Source of the DNA: RHLJ01 sp965242845 | GTDB taxonomy: Bacteria > Bacteroidota > Rhodothermia > Balneolales > Balneolaceae | Assembly: GCA_965242845.1 (NCBI GenBank) | Contig: CBDETC010000002.1 | Coordinates: 310,001 to 374,000 of the forward strand | DNA: 64,000 nt | Direction: 5' to 3' | In this document: positions 1-8,742 of the stretch, piece after piece | Position numbering within the stretch: position 1 is the stretch's first letter | Layout of the letters: each line of letters opens with the position of its first letter | Made by a program: the position numbers and the translations under genes | The notes under the pieces: model-generated | The model's input: only the letters and a program-made list of their open reading frames with translations | Databases searched by the model: none | What the model was told of the DNA's origin: nothing

Positions 1-1
1 T

Positions 2-1105
2 TCCAATGGAGAAGAACCAGATACTTCCACCCTGGAGCCTACTTCTCTTTTCATAGGCACCTATACCAGAGATGAAGGCTGGGTAAATGGAAAAGCAGAT
101 GGAATTTATTCTGTTTCAATTTCAGAAGATGGTTCTCTTAGTGTAGCAGGAACCGCAGCGGAAGTAATTAACCCTTCTTTTGTAGCTGTTTCACCAGATC
201 GTAACAATCTATATGCAGTTAGCGAGCTTGGAAGAGGGAATGAGCCTACCGGATATATCCATGCTTTCACTATTGAAGAAGACGGAAGCCTGACTTTTAT
301 TGAAAAATATCCTTCTAATGCACAATCTCCTGCGCATGTAAGCGTGGATGCAACCGGGACTATGGTTTTTGCTTCTAATTATAATGGAGGAGTGGCTGTT
401 GTTTATGCAAGAAACGAAGATGGGAGTTTAGAGTTTAAGCAGCAGCTTGATCATGAAGGATCAGGGCCGCATCCAAATCAAAACTCTTCTCATCCTCATA
501 TGGTGAAAATCAGCCCGGATAATAATTTCTTGTTCATTCCTGATTTGGGAAGTGATAAGGTTTGGAGTTATTCCATTGATCATAGTTCGCAAACAGTCGC
601 GAAAACGACTCAGGAGTTTGCTACTGTGGAAGCGGGTTCTGGTCCCCGACATATGGATTTCCATCCTACCTTGAATATCGCTTATGTAATGAATGAACTG
701 AATAGTACGGTATCAGTGTTTTCGTACAATCCTGACAACGGAACCCTTGAAGAACTTCAGGTTATTTCAACCTTACCAGAAGGCTTTTCTGATTGGAACT
801 CGACTGCTGATATTCATGTGCATCCATCAGGGAACTTCTTGTTTGGATCTAATCGGGGACATAATAGCATTGTGAGTTTTAGTATCAATCCTACAACAGG
901 ATTGCTTACTGAATTAGATCATACTTCTACCCAGGGTGAATTCCCCAGAAACTTTGCCCTCCTTCCAAATGGCAATCAACTTTATGTAGCCAATCAGAAC
1001 ACAGACGATGTGTATGTGTTCAATATCGATGGAAACACAGGAGCTTTAAGCTACTCCGGACAGAGTTTAGAAGTGCCTACTCCGGTGTGTGTGGTGTTTT
1101 ATTGA
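2..1105 (+). CDS. lactonase family beta-propeller protein, 5' end outside window
   Basis: The frame is open from the second base of the window to a TGA, so the true start lies upstream. The visible protein has about 367 residues. Near its beginning is FIGTYT, the typical opening of the mature domain in the YbhE/6-phosphogluconolactonase-like family (PF10282). It then shows repeated propeller blades with motifs such as SPDNNFLF, GPRHMDFHP and HPSGNFLFGSNRG. Only a short N-terminus is missing; the acidic linker before FIGTYT (SNGEEPDTST) suits a secreted protein or lipoprotein with its signal removed by the window edge. The family includes 6-phosphogluconolactonase, but many secreted members have no proven substrate, so the enzyme activity is uncertain. 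It converges with the DUF420 gene with only 17 bases between them and no hairpin. Confidence 0.85.
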   Translation, partial: SNGEEPDTSTLEPTSLFIGTYTRDEGWVNGKADGIYSVSISEDGSLSVAGTAAEVINPSFVAVSPDRNNLYAVSELGRGNEPTGYIHAFTIEEDGSLTFIEKYPSNAQSPAHVSVDATGTMVFASNYNGGVAVVYARNEDGSLEFKQQLDHEGSGPHPNQNSSHPHMVKISPDNNFLFIPDLGSDKVWSYSIDHSSQTVAKTTQEFATVEAGSGPRHMDFHPTLNIAYVMNELNSTVSVFSYNPDNGTLEELQVISTLPEGFSDWNSTADIHVHPSGNFLFGSNRGHNSIVSFSINPTTGLLTELDHTSTQGEFPRNFALLPNGNQLYVANQNTDDVYVFNIDGNTGALSYSGQSLEVPTPVCVVFY

Positions 1106-1122
1106 TTTCTGTTTCGAGTCTT

Positions 1123-1692
1123 TTACCCAAAGCTCTTCAGCAAGATAAATACCAGTACCCCAGTCACTGAAACATATAGCCAGATTGGGAAGGTCCATTT
1201 TGAAACTTTGCGGTGTGTTTCAAATTTACCGGAAAAGGCGAAGAAGAAACTAGAAAGCACGAGAGGCACTACAAACACTGATAGCACGATGTGTGTTATC
1301 AATATGAAGAAGTAGATGGGTCTGATAAACCCTTCTCCCATGAACTTGGTATCCCCTACAAAATTATGATAGATCACATAGCTAACGAGGAATAAAGCCG
1401 AGGTAATAAAAGCGCTGATCATAAACCTCATGTGCTTCACATAATTCCTTCTTTTAATCTCCCGGAATCCCAACAAAAGAAATATGGTGCTTAACGCATT
1501 GAACGATGCATTCAATGCAGAGAGATTTTTCACCCATGGAATTTCTGAAGCAGCCGGAGCCTTGAAATAGATCAGCCAAAAAAGAAATACTAAAGCTAGT
1601 ACACTTACTCCTATTATTATGCCTAGCGCACGCTTTGTATTAACCTGTTCAAAAACTTTTAAGCTGTCCGGAAGTTCTACTTCGTGTTGCAT
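1123..1692 (-). CDS. DUF420 (YozB/CtaM-like) membrane protein
   Basis: A 189-residue protein with about five membrane helices (roughly residues 20-42, 60-77, 88-108, 122-150 and 164-185). The pattern RRNYVKHMRFM in the middle and KFETHRKVSKWTFPIWLYVSVTG near the end is typical of DUF420 (PF04238). Family members accompany haem-copper oxidases, and the Staphylococcus member CtaM is needed for oxidase maturation. Here the gene is divergent from the complex III/caa3 operon, which fits such a role, but the function in this group is inferred. A TTG lies three bases upstream of the chosen ATG (1692); I prefer the ATG. Confidence 0.8.
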   Translation of the reverse strand: MQHEVELPDSLKVFEQVNTKRALGIIIGVSVLALVFLFWLIYFKAPAASEIPWVKNLSALNASFNALSTIFLLLGFREIKRRNYVKHMRFMISAFITSALFLVSYVIYHNFVGDTKFMGEGFIRPIYFFILITHIVLSVFVVPLVLSSFFFAFSGKFETHRKVSKWTFPIWLYVSVTGVLVFILLKSFG

Positions 1693-1918
1693 CAATTAAT
1701 TTATTTAATCCATTCTCTGTTGAGCGCCTTAAAGTTAAGGTAAACTTGCGCCAGTATTTGTCTTATTTCGTTTTATGAACCAAGTTTTTTGACGAAATGT
1801 TCTTATCTTCGCGACTAAAATTTTACTAACTAGTTCATACTTCAAACCCGAGTTATTTAGAACGGATTTAAATAAGGGAAAGACCGCACTAACAGTACAA
1901 TTCGAGTTAAAAATTCGA

Positions 1919-1926
1919 TAGTTTTG
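1919..1926 (+). promoter_or_regulatory. candidate -7 box for the act-cox operon
   Basis: TAGTTTTG matches the Bacteroidota -7 consensus TAnnTTTG exactly. It lies 57 bases before the actA start in the 291-base divergent gap. I found no convincing TTG-type -33 element at the usual spacing. A second, imperfect box (TATCTTCG, 1804-1811) is further upstream. Nothing else recognisable was seen in this gap. Confidence 0.35.
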
Positions 1927-1983
1927 CCCGGCTTCTTATTGAGCATTCAAGCTCAGGTTTGAAAATAAAAATCAGCATTTTTT

Positions 1984-2628
1984 ATGGCGCAGATTTTCCC
2001 TAAGTGGACAAATCAAGTTCCTCGAAAATTACTAATCGGACTTATCGTCACTGCGAACGCAGTTATTCTTGGAATTTGGTACTTCTTCTCACCCGAATTT
2101 ACCGATGTAGGTTACGCACCTGTTCAACCGGTTCCTTACTCACACAAAATACATGTAGACAAACTTGGGCTCGATTGCCAATACTGTCACACATCTGTGT
2201 TTGAGTCTAAGCAGGCTAATGTTCCGCCTACTCAGACTTGTATGAACTGCCATAATCAGATCAAAACGGACAGTGAGAAACTTGCTCCTATCCGTGAAAG
2301 CTGGGAAACTGGTAAACCAGTTGAATGGGTAAGAGTAAACAATCTTGCAGATTACGCTTACTTCAACCATGCTGCCCATGTAAATGTGGGAGTAGGCTGC
2401 GAAAGCTGCCATGGAAGAATTGACAAAATGGATGTGGTGTATCAAGCTGAACCATTAAGTATGAGTTGGTGCCTCGATTGCCATAGAGAACCCGAGAAGT
2501 ATCTCCGCCCTGTTGAAGAAGTAACCACTATGGGTTACAAAGCGGAGAACCAAAAAATACTTGGAAGCGAATTAGTTAAGAAAAATAATGTAAGCCCTCC
2601 TCAGTATTGCCAGGGCTGTCATTATTAA
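1984..2628 (+). CDS. actA: alternative complex III subunit ActA, pentahaem cytochrome c
   Basis: A 214-residue protein with a membrane anchor at about residues 16-35 and five CXXCH haem c sites at 65-69, 86-90, 139-143, 163-167 and 209-213. This is the standard ActA layout: one uncleaved N-terminal helix and a periplasmic pentahaem domain of the cytochrome c7/c3 type. In alternative complex III it passes electrons from the iron-sulfur subunit ActB towards the monohaem subunit ActE or the oxidase. It is the first gene of the act operon, 32 bases before actB. The last haem site is only one residue from the C-terminus, as in related proteins. Confidence 0.95.
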   Translation: MAQIFPKWTNQVPRKLLIGLIVTANAVILGIWYFFSPEFTDVGYAPVQPVPYSHKIHVDKLGLDCQYCHTSVFESKQANVPPTQTCMNCHNQIKTDSEKLAPIRESWETGKPVEWVRVNNLADYAYFNHAAHVNVGVGCESCHGRIDKMDVVYQAEPLSMSWCLDCHREPEKYLRPVEEVTTMGYKAENQKILGSELVKKNNVSPPQYCQGCHY

Positions 2629-2660
2629 TAAGAAAGGATAGTTGAACTTATAATCATCCA

Positions 2661-5600
2661 ATGAGCGAAGTTACACAGAATACATACTGGAAAAGCTTAA
2701 ACGAATTAGCTCAGAATAAAGAATATCAAAATTTTGTTGAGCGTGAATTCCCTGAGAATGCCACTGAATTAAAAGATGGTGTTTCTAGAAAAGGATTCCT
2801 CCGAGTGATGGGAGCGTCTATCGCACTTGCAGGTTTTGCTGCATGCCGTCGACCGGTTCAAAAAATTCTTCCTTATTCTCAACAACCTGAAGACATTGTT
2901 CCCGGCATTCCTCTTTTTTATGCTACTGCAATGCCATTTCAGGGTAACCTTACTGGGTTAGTGGTTGAAAACCACCAGGGACGACCAACTAAAGTTGAAG
3001 GAAATGACCTTCACCCTGCCAGTTCAGGAAATACCAATTCTTATCATCAGGCATCAATCCTTGAAATGTATGATCCTGATCGCTCAAGAGGGCCGCTTCG
3101 TAATGGAAGTAAAGCCACAACGGACGAATTTATTAGCTTTGCTGGCGAGCATTTCTCTGATACAAATAAAAATATCCTATTTATATCAGAAGCCAATTCT
3201 TCCCCAACCTTCCAGGCACTTAAAGAAGAAGCACTAAACAAATTCAGAAATGCCAGCTGGGTTACTTTCGAACCTTTTGGTGAGAATGCTATTGTTGAGG
3301 GAACCCAAATCGCTTTCGGAAGCAGACTCCGTACTCTATATAATTACACGAACGCAGATGTAATTGTATCTCTGGACGATGACTTCCTTTCTCCTACGCA
3401 TCCTAATAATGTTGAATACGCTCAGCAAGTTACGTCACGAAGAAAAGTAACTAGCACCAGTGATTCAATGAGCCGAATCTATTCTGTTGAGAATGGATTT
3501 ACTCTTACTGGCTCCTATGCAGATAACAGGCTAAGAGTCAAAGCTAGCGAAATTGAAGCTTTTGCAAATGCATTAGCAGGAGAGCTTTCTTCTAGAATTA
3601 GCGGACTTAACGCATTCAGTGAGGTTAATAACCCCTTCTCTGGAAGTGATTTTATTACGGTGATGGCTGATGATCTTGCTTCTAATGCAGGACGTTGCGC
3701 AGTTTCTATTGGTTTTGATCATTCACCGAGTGCTCACGCTATCATCAATGCAATCAATGTGGCATTAGATAATGTTGGAAGCACTGTAAGTTATCTTGAA
3801 GTTCCATCCATTGATGATCAAAGTAATTTTGAAGCATTTTCTAGTGCAGTAGCTGCACTTAATGCAGGTGATGTTGATACTGTTGTATTACTCAATACGA
3901 ATCCCGTATTCACTGCTCCTGCTGATTTATCTTTTGCAAGTGCTCTTTCAAACGCTGGAGAAGTAATTCAGTTCGGAAGTTATAGAGATGAGAGCTCTAA
4001 AAATGCAAACTGGCATGTAGCTCGCTCTCATTACCTTGAGGCTTGGGGTGATGGATACTCATTCGGTGGTGCACGTTCTGTAATTCAACCACAGATTCAG
4101 CCATTATATGACTCTTTAAGTGATATCGAATTCCTTGGCGCTATTGTAAATGGAGAGAAAGTGTCTGGCCATGACCTGGTTAAAAACACTTTCAATGGAT
4201 TTTACCGCACGAATTTTGAAAATCGCTGGAAAGATATCCTTCACGATGGAATTGACATCACTGATGGATATAGAGCTGCGAATGTTCGACTAAGATCAGT
4301 TTCCTCGACCGATACCGCTCCTATTAATGGTATTGAAGTAGTAATTCGACCGGACTACTCTATTTATGATGGTCGCTTTGCAAACAATGGTTGGCTACAG
4401 GAACTCCCAGATCCGATGACTAAAATTACCTGGGATAATGTTGCGCTTATGAGCCCAACTACTGCAGCAAGCATGGGCATTGAAAATGAAGACCTTGTTA
4501 ATGTAGCAGTAAATGGAGCTGCGATCACTATTGCGGCATGGATACAGCCAGGTCATGCTGATGATTCCATTACACTTAATGCAGGTTATGGAAAAGAAGG
4601 TATTGGACGTGTAGCTGACGTAACTTCTGATAGTTCTCAGCTTTTTGATAGTTCGATGGTATCAGGTGGAGTGAATGTATATCCCCTGGTACAGTCAAAT
4701 GCTCTTCTATTTAATTCAGGAAGTATTTCAAAAGCTGGTGGCACTTACAGCATCGCTTGTGTTCAAGATCATCACAGTCTGGAAGGTCGTGATATGTATC
4801 GTCAGGCTACGCTTGAGAAATACAAGAAAACACCTGAATACGCTTCATTCGCCTATGTTCATAAATATGAAGTTCCTGGTCAAAAGGAAGCAAATGAAAA
4901 AGGTGAAGATGATCTTATCTCCCTCTTTGATGAGCAAACATACCCTGACTATGAGCCACAATGGGGAATGGCCATTGATTTGAACTCATGTTTTGGTTGT
5001 GGTGTATGTATTATTGCCTGCCAAAGTGAGAATAACATTCCTGTTATTGGAAAAAGGGAAGTTAGTCGCGGTCGTGAAATGCATTGGATCAGAAATGACC
5101 GCTATTATATGGGCGACGAGCATGATCCTCAGGCAGTTCATCAGCCTGTTCCTTGTATGCACTGCGAATTGGCTCCTTGCGAGCAGGTTTGTCCGGTAGC
5201 TGCTACTACGCATAGTGATGACGGAATGAACCAAATGACTTACAACCGCTGTATTGGTACTCGTTATTGCGCAAACAACTGCCCATTCAAGGTTAGAAGA
5301 TTCAACTTCTTCAACTACCCAAAAGAATATCTGACTACCGGAGAAGATCCAGATATCATCCAAATGGCGATGAATCCTGAAGTAACTGTTCGTTTCAGAG
5401 GGGTAATGGAAAAATGTACGTACTGTGTACAACGAGTTAACCGGGCGAAAATCAATACTAAAATTGAAACTGGTTCTCCAAAGCCTGCAGATGGCACTGT
5501 GCAAACGGCTTGTCAGCAAGCTTGTCCTGCTGATGCCATTTATTTTGGAGACTTGACTGATAAGGACAGCGAAGTTTCAAAAATGAAGTACAACGAAAGA

Positions 5601-5714
5601 AATTATCTGATGCTGGAAGAACTGAATGTTCGTCCAAGAACATCTTATATCGCCAAATTGACCAATCCGAATCCGGCATTGGTAGATGAGTCTAAACAGG
5701 AAGCTGCCCACTAA
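2661..5714 (+). CDS. actB: alternative complex III subunit ActB, molybdopterin-like/iron-sulfur fusion
   Basis: A 1017-residue protein. The N-terminus has a twin-arginine-like motif SRKGFLRVMG with RK instead of RR, followed by a hydrophobic stretch ending in FAAC, a possible lipidation site. The middle (about 80-740) is the molybdopterin-oxidoreductase-like domain that in this family binds no molybdenum cofactor. The C-terminal ferredoxin domain has cysteines at 777/780/783/787, 832/835/840/844, 864/870/874, 919/922 and 951/955. That suits three 4Fe-4S clusters and one 3Fe-4S cluster, since one group is a cysteine short. It takes electrons from the quinol site at ActC. The TAA overlaps the actC ATG by one base. 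Confidence 0.95.
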   Translation: MSEVTQNTYWKSLNELAQNKEYQNFVEREFPENATELKDGVSRKGFLRVMGASIALAGFAACRRPVQKILPYSQQPEDIVPGIPLFYATAMPFQGNLTGLVVENHQGRPTKVEGNDLHPASSGNTNSYHQASILEMYDPDRSRGPLRNGSKATTDEFISFAGEHFSDTNKNILFISEANSSPTFQALKEEALNKFRNASWVTFEPFGENAIVEGTQIAFGSRLRTLYNYTNADVIVSLDDDFLSPTHPNNVEYAQQVTSRRKVTSTSDSMSRIYSVENGFTLTGSYADNRLRVKASEIEAFANALAGELSSRISGLNAFSEVNNPFSGSDFITVMADDLASNAGRCAVSIGFDHSPSAHAIINAINVALDNVGSTVSYLEVPSIDDQSNFEAFSSAVAALNAGDVDTVVLLNTNPVFTAPADLSFASALSNAGEVIQFGSYRDESSKNANWHVARSHYLEAWGDGYSFGGARSVIQPQIQPLYDSLSDIEFLGAIVNGEKVSGHDLVKNTFNGFYRTNFENRWKDILHDGIDITDGYRAANVRLRSVSSTDTAPINGIEVVIRPDYSIYDGRFANNGWLQELPDPMTKITWDNVALMSPTTAASMGIENEDLVNVAVNGAAITIAAWIQPGHADDSITLNAGYGKEGIGRVADVTSDSSQLFDSSMVSGGVNVYPLVQSNALLFNSGSISKAGGTYSIACVQDHHSLEGRDMYRQATLEKYKKTPEYASFAYVHKYEVPGQKEANEKGEDDLISLFDEQTYPDYEPQWGMAIDLNSCFGCGVCIIACQSENNIPVIGKREVSRGREMHWIRNDRYYMGDEHDPQAVHQPVPCMHCELAPCEQVCPVAATTHSDDGMNQMTYNRCIGTRYCANNCPFKVRRFNFFNYPKEYLTTGEDPDIIQMAMNPEVTVRFRGVMEKCTYCVQRVNRAKINTKIETGSPKPADGTVQTACQQACPADAIYFGDLTDKDSEVSKMKYNERNYLMLEELNVRPRTSYIAKLTNPNPALVDESKQEAAH

Positions 5715-7141
5715 TGAGTAAATACGAATACATACCGGAACCCGCTCTTGTTAAGGGAAATCACGATTTTGCCAGTATTACCAAGCTGGTAACCGATGTA
5801 AACCTTCGGCCCACCCCAAAATTATGGTACCTATTCATGCTTATGTCGAATGCTCTTCTTGGAGTATTCCTTTTCGCCGTTGGATACCTAATTTGGGAAG
5901 GAACCGGAATCTGGGGTCTGATGAACCCTGTTGGTTGGGGATGGGCGATTATCAACTTTGTATGGTGGGTTGGTATTGGTCACGCCGGAACCTTGATTTC
6001 AGCCATTCTATTCCTCTTTAGGCAGGATTGGCGTACCGCGATCAACCGTTTTGCTGAAGCAATGACCATTTTCGCGGTAATCTGTGCCTTGATGTTTCCA
6101 GGTATTCACGTAGGTCGAATTTGGGTTATTTACTGGGTATTCCCACTGCCGAATCAAATGGCAATGTGGCCAAATTTCAACTCTCCCCTTCTTTGGGACG
6201 TGTTTGCCGTTTCTACGTATTTCACAGTTTCTTTGCTTTTCTGGTATGTAGGTCTAGTTCCGGATTTTGCTACGCTGCGCGACAAAGCTACTGATAAAGT
6301 TCGACAGATAGCCTATGGTATCGCCTCATTAGGATGGACCGGAAGTGGTCGAGCATGGTGGAATTACGAAAAAGCTTATATGATTTTAGCCGGTTTGGCT
6401 ACTCCACTGGTACTTTCTGTACATACCATTGTATCCTTTGACTTCGCCGTTTCAATGATTCCGGGATGGCATACTACCATCTTCCCTCCTTATTTCGTTG
6501 CTGGTGCGATTTTCTCAGGTTTTGCCATGGTACTAACCTTGATGCTTGTTGCCCGAAAGGTGTATGGCATGGAAGACATCATGACGGATGACCACATGGA
6601 GAAGATGAATATCATTATCCTGGTAACCGGTTCCATGGTAGGTTTTGCCTATATGATGGAGTTCTTCATTGCATGGTATAGCGGTGTGGAATATGAAAAA
6701 GCAATTTTCATGCTTCGAGCGACAGGGCCTTATGCCTGGGCATACTGGATTATGATGTTGTGTAATGTGATTTCTCCTCAGGTATTCTGGTCGAAGAAAT
6801 TAAGACGTAATGTTAAGTTCACTTTCTTTATTTCCATTGTAGTGAACATTGGTATGTGGTTTGAGCGATTTGTAATTACAGTGACTTCACTCGCTACCGA
6901 CTATTTGCCTTCGTCGTGGGATTACTTCTCACCTACTATTTGGGATGTACTTACTTATGTAGGAACCTTCGGAATTTTCTTCACTTTCTTCCTTGCATTC
7001 TTGCGCTTCCTGCCAATGATTGCGATTGCAGAAATTAAAGCGGTGATGCCACAGGCTGATCCTCATAATTATGACGAGGAAACCCAGGAGTATCATCCTC
7101 ACGAAATTGAAGTTCCAACCCCTAAAGCTGAAACGGTATAA
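5714..7141 (+). CDS. actC: alternative complex III subunit ActC, NrfD/PsrC-type membrane subunit
   Basis: A 475-residue polytopic membrane protein of the NrfD/PsrC family with about ten helices and a hydrophilic, acidic C-terminal tail. Segments such as WWVGIGHAGTLISAILFLFRQ and FPGIHVGRIWV match the quinol-binding membrane subunit of alternative complex III. It oxidises menaquinol or another quinol and passes electrons to ActB. Whether it also moves protons is debated for the family. Its start codon overlaps the actB stop (TAATG), so the two are probably translationally coupled. The next gene, actD, begins five bases after the stop. Confidence 0.95.
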   Translation: MSKYEYIPEPALVKGNHDFASITKLVTDVNLRPTPKLWYLFMLMSNALLGVFLFAVGYLIWEGTGIWGLMNPVGWGWAIINFVWWVGIGHAGTLISAILFLFRQDWRTAINRFAEAMTIFAVICALMFPGIHVGRIWVIYWVFPLPNQMAMWPNFNSPLLWDVFAVSTYFTVSLLFWYVGLVPDFATLRDKATDKVRQIAYGIASLGWTGSGRAWWNYEKAYMILAGLATPLVLSVHTIVSFDFAVSMIPGWHTTIFPPYFVAGAIFSGFAMVLTLMLVARKVYGMEDIMTDDHMEKMNIIILVTGSMVGFAYMMEFFIAWYSGVEYEKAIFMLRATGPYAWAYWIMMLCNVISPQVFWSKKLRRNVKFTFFISIVVNIGMWFERFVITVTSLATDYLPSSWDYFSPTIWDVLTYVGTFGIFFTFFLAFLRFLPMIAIAEIKAVMPQADPHNYDEETQEYHPHEIEVPTPKAETV

Positions 7142-7146
7142 ATACT

Positions 7147-7692
7147 ATGAGTAAAGAGACCAATACTAAGCTTTACGGCATCCTGGCTGAATTCAAAAAC
7201 CCAAAGGCGTTAATCGACGCTTCTAAAAAAGTGGTTGAAGCCGGATATGATAAATTTGATACCTACGCTCCTTTTCCTATCCATGGAATCGACAAGGCAA
7301 TGAGCCTTAAGAAATCTAAACTTGGATGGATTGTACTTGGGCACGGTTTACTTGGCTTCAGTGGAGCTATACTTATGATGTACTGGATGTCAGCAATTGA
7401 CTATCCAATTAACATTAGTGGTAAGCCATTTTTTAATGCACCTGCATGGGTACCTGTTACTTTTGAATTAACGGTACTTCTCTCTGCTTTTGGTGCGGTG
7501 TTTGGAATGTTCTTCTTAAACGGACTTCCAAGACTAAACAACCCTTTGTTTAATGTTGAGCGCTTCAAAAAGGCCACTGATGATGGTTTCTTTGTATGTA
7601 TTGAAGCAAAAGACAGCAAATTCCAGGAAGATTTGGTTCGCCAGCTTTTTGAAGAAGCTGGAGCTACTCATATCGAGGAAGTGTATGACTAA
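7147..7692 (+). CDS. actD: alternative complex III subunit ActD (DUF3341)
   Basis: A 181-residue protein of the DUF3341 family. A soluble N-terminal domain (about 1-55) contains the family sequence YDKFDTYAPFPIHGID. Two membrane helices follow at roughly 60-82 and 100-125, and then a cytoplasmic tail. ActD packs against the membrane subunits of alternative complex III and carries no cofactor. It sits in the expected order between actC and actE. Confidence 0.93.
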   Translation: MSKETNTKLYGILAEFKNPKALIDASKKVVEAGYDKFDTYAPFPIHGIDKAMSLKKSKLGWIVLGHGLLGFSGAILMMYWMSAIDYPINISGKPFFNAPAWVPVTFELTVLLSAFGAVFGMFFLNGLPRLNNPLFNVERFKKATDDGFFVCIEAKDSKFQEDLVRQLFEEAGATHIEEVYD

Positions 7693-7714
7693 CAGTAACC
7701 ACCGAATATCATTC

Positions 7715-8716
7715 ATGCATTTAAAAAAGACATTATCCATTGTTGTGCTTGGTGCTGTGCTTGTGGGATGTAGAGGTACTATCTCTGAGAAATCAGCTAT
7801 CCATCCTAACATGAACATGGATCAGCAACCCAGAAAAGAAGCGCAAGAAGAAAATGCGTTCTTTGAGGATGGTCGTTCAATGAGACCTCCTGTTGAAGGA
7901 ACCGTTGCTCGTGGTTACCGAAAAGCTGACCTCGCTTATTATGAAGGAGTAGACGAAAATGGTGATTGGATTGCTGAATCACCTGTAGAATTCACTAAAT
8001 CCTTCCTTTATAGAGGAAAAGAGCGCTACGAAATTTACTGTACCCCTTGCCACGGTATCGTTGGTGACGGACAGGGAATCATTATGACTGGCCAATACGG
8101 ATACGTACCTGCTCCTACTTTCCATCAGGATAGATTAAGAGAAGCTCCGGATGGAGAACTTTATTCTGCTATCTATAATGGAGTAAGAAACATGCCTTCT
8201 TATGCTCATCAGGTTAAAGTTGAAGATAGATGGGCAATCGTAGGATATATCCGAGCATTGCAAGCAAGTCAAAATGCGAGCGAAGAAGAACTCGCTGACT
8301 ATGATATTGATATGGATGAATTACAAGCTGAGTTCACTGCTGAGCAGGAACGGTTAGAAGCTCTCGCTGAAGCCCGAACTCCTCAAGATGTGGGAGAAGT
8401 TGTTGCTACTGCCGCCAGAGGGCAAGAATTAATTACTCAATATGCTTGTGCTGTTTGCCACTCAAACGATGGAAGCGCACTGGTAGGCCCATCTTGGTTA
8501 AATGTTTATGGCAGTGAAGGCCAGGTGGTAACAGAAGCAGGTGAAACGATTACTGTTGTTAAGGATGATGAGTATCTCATCGAATCGATTGTTAATCCAT
8601 ACGCAAAAATTGTGGACGGGTATGATCCTCTTATGGCTAATGCCTATGGTTCTCTTTCCGAAAGTGACCTGCAATCAATCGTGGAATACCTGAAAACCAT
8701 CACGGACAATAACTAA
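7715..8716 (+). CDS. actE: alternative complex III subunit ActE, dihaem lipoprotein cytochrome c
   Basis: From the ATG at 7715 the protein has 333 residues and opens with a clean lipoprotein signal (MHLKK, hydrophobic core, LVGC). An ATG at 7685, preceded by GAGGAAG and overlapping the actD stop, would add ten residues and cannot be excluded. Haem site one is CTPCH at 109-113, in the domain found in ordinary ActE. A second, C-terminal domain has CAVCH at 245-249. It resembles the cytochrome c tail of CoxB encoded downstream: both have CHS.DGS...GPS, SI..P..K.V.GYD and EYLKT. The best-studied ActE proteins have one haem, so this two-domain form is notable. A helical acidic linker (about 185-230) joins the domains. 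Confidence 0.9.
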   Translation: MHLKKTLSIVVLGAVLVGCRGTISEKSAIHPNMNMDQQPRKEAQEENAFFEDGRSMRPPVEGTVARGYRKADLAYYEGVDENGDWIAESPVEFTKSFLYRGKERYEIYCTPCHGIVGDGQGIIMTGQYGYVPAPTFHQDRLREAPDGELYSAIYNGVRNMPSYAHQVKVEDRWAIVGYIRALQASQNASEEELADYDIDMDELQAEFTAEQERLEALAEARTPQDVGEVVATAARGQELITQYACAVCHSNDGSALVGPSWLNVYGSEGQVVTEAGETITVVKDDEYLIESIVNPYAKIVDGYDPLMANAYGSLSESDLQSIVEYLKTITDNN

Positions 8717-8742
8717 GAGATTTTTGCTTAAACACATACACA

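Noticed and set aside
1804..1811. TATCTTCG as the main act promoter.
   Set aside because: It has a mismatch to the -7 consensus, and the nearby TTG is too close; the box at 1919 fits better.
4986..5519. A 177-codon open frame antisense to actB.
   Set aside because: It mirrors the strongly conserved ferredoxin domain and shows no recognisable protein features.
7553..7714. An upstream ATG at 7553 would extend ActE by 54 residues inside actD.
   Set aside because: The extension lies entirely in another frame of actD, and the lipoprotein signal begins at 7715.
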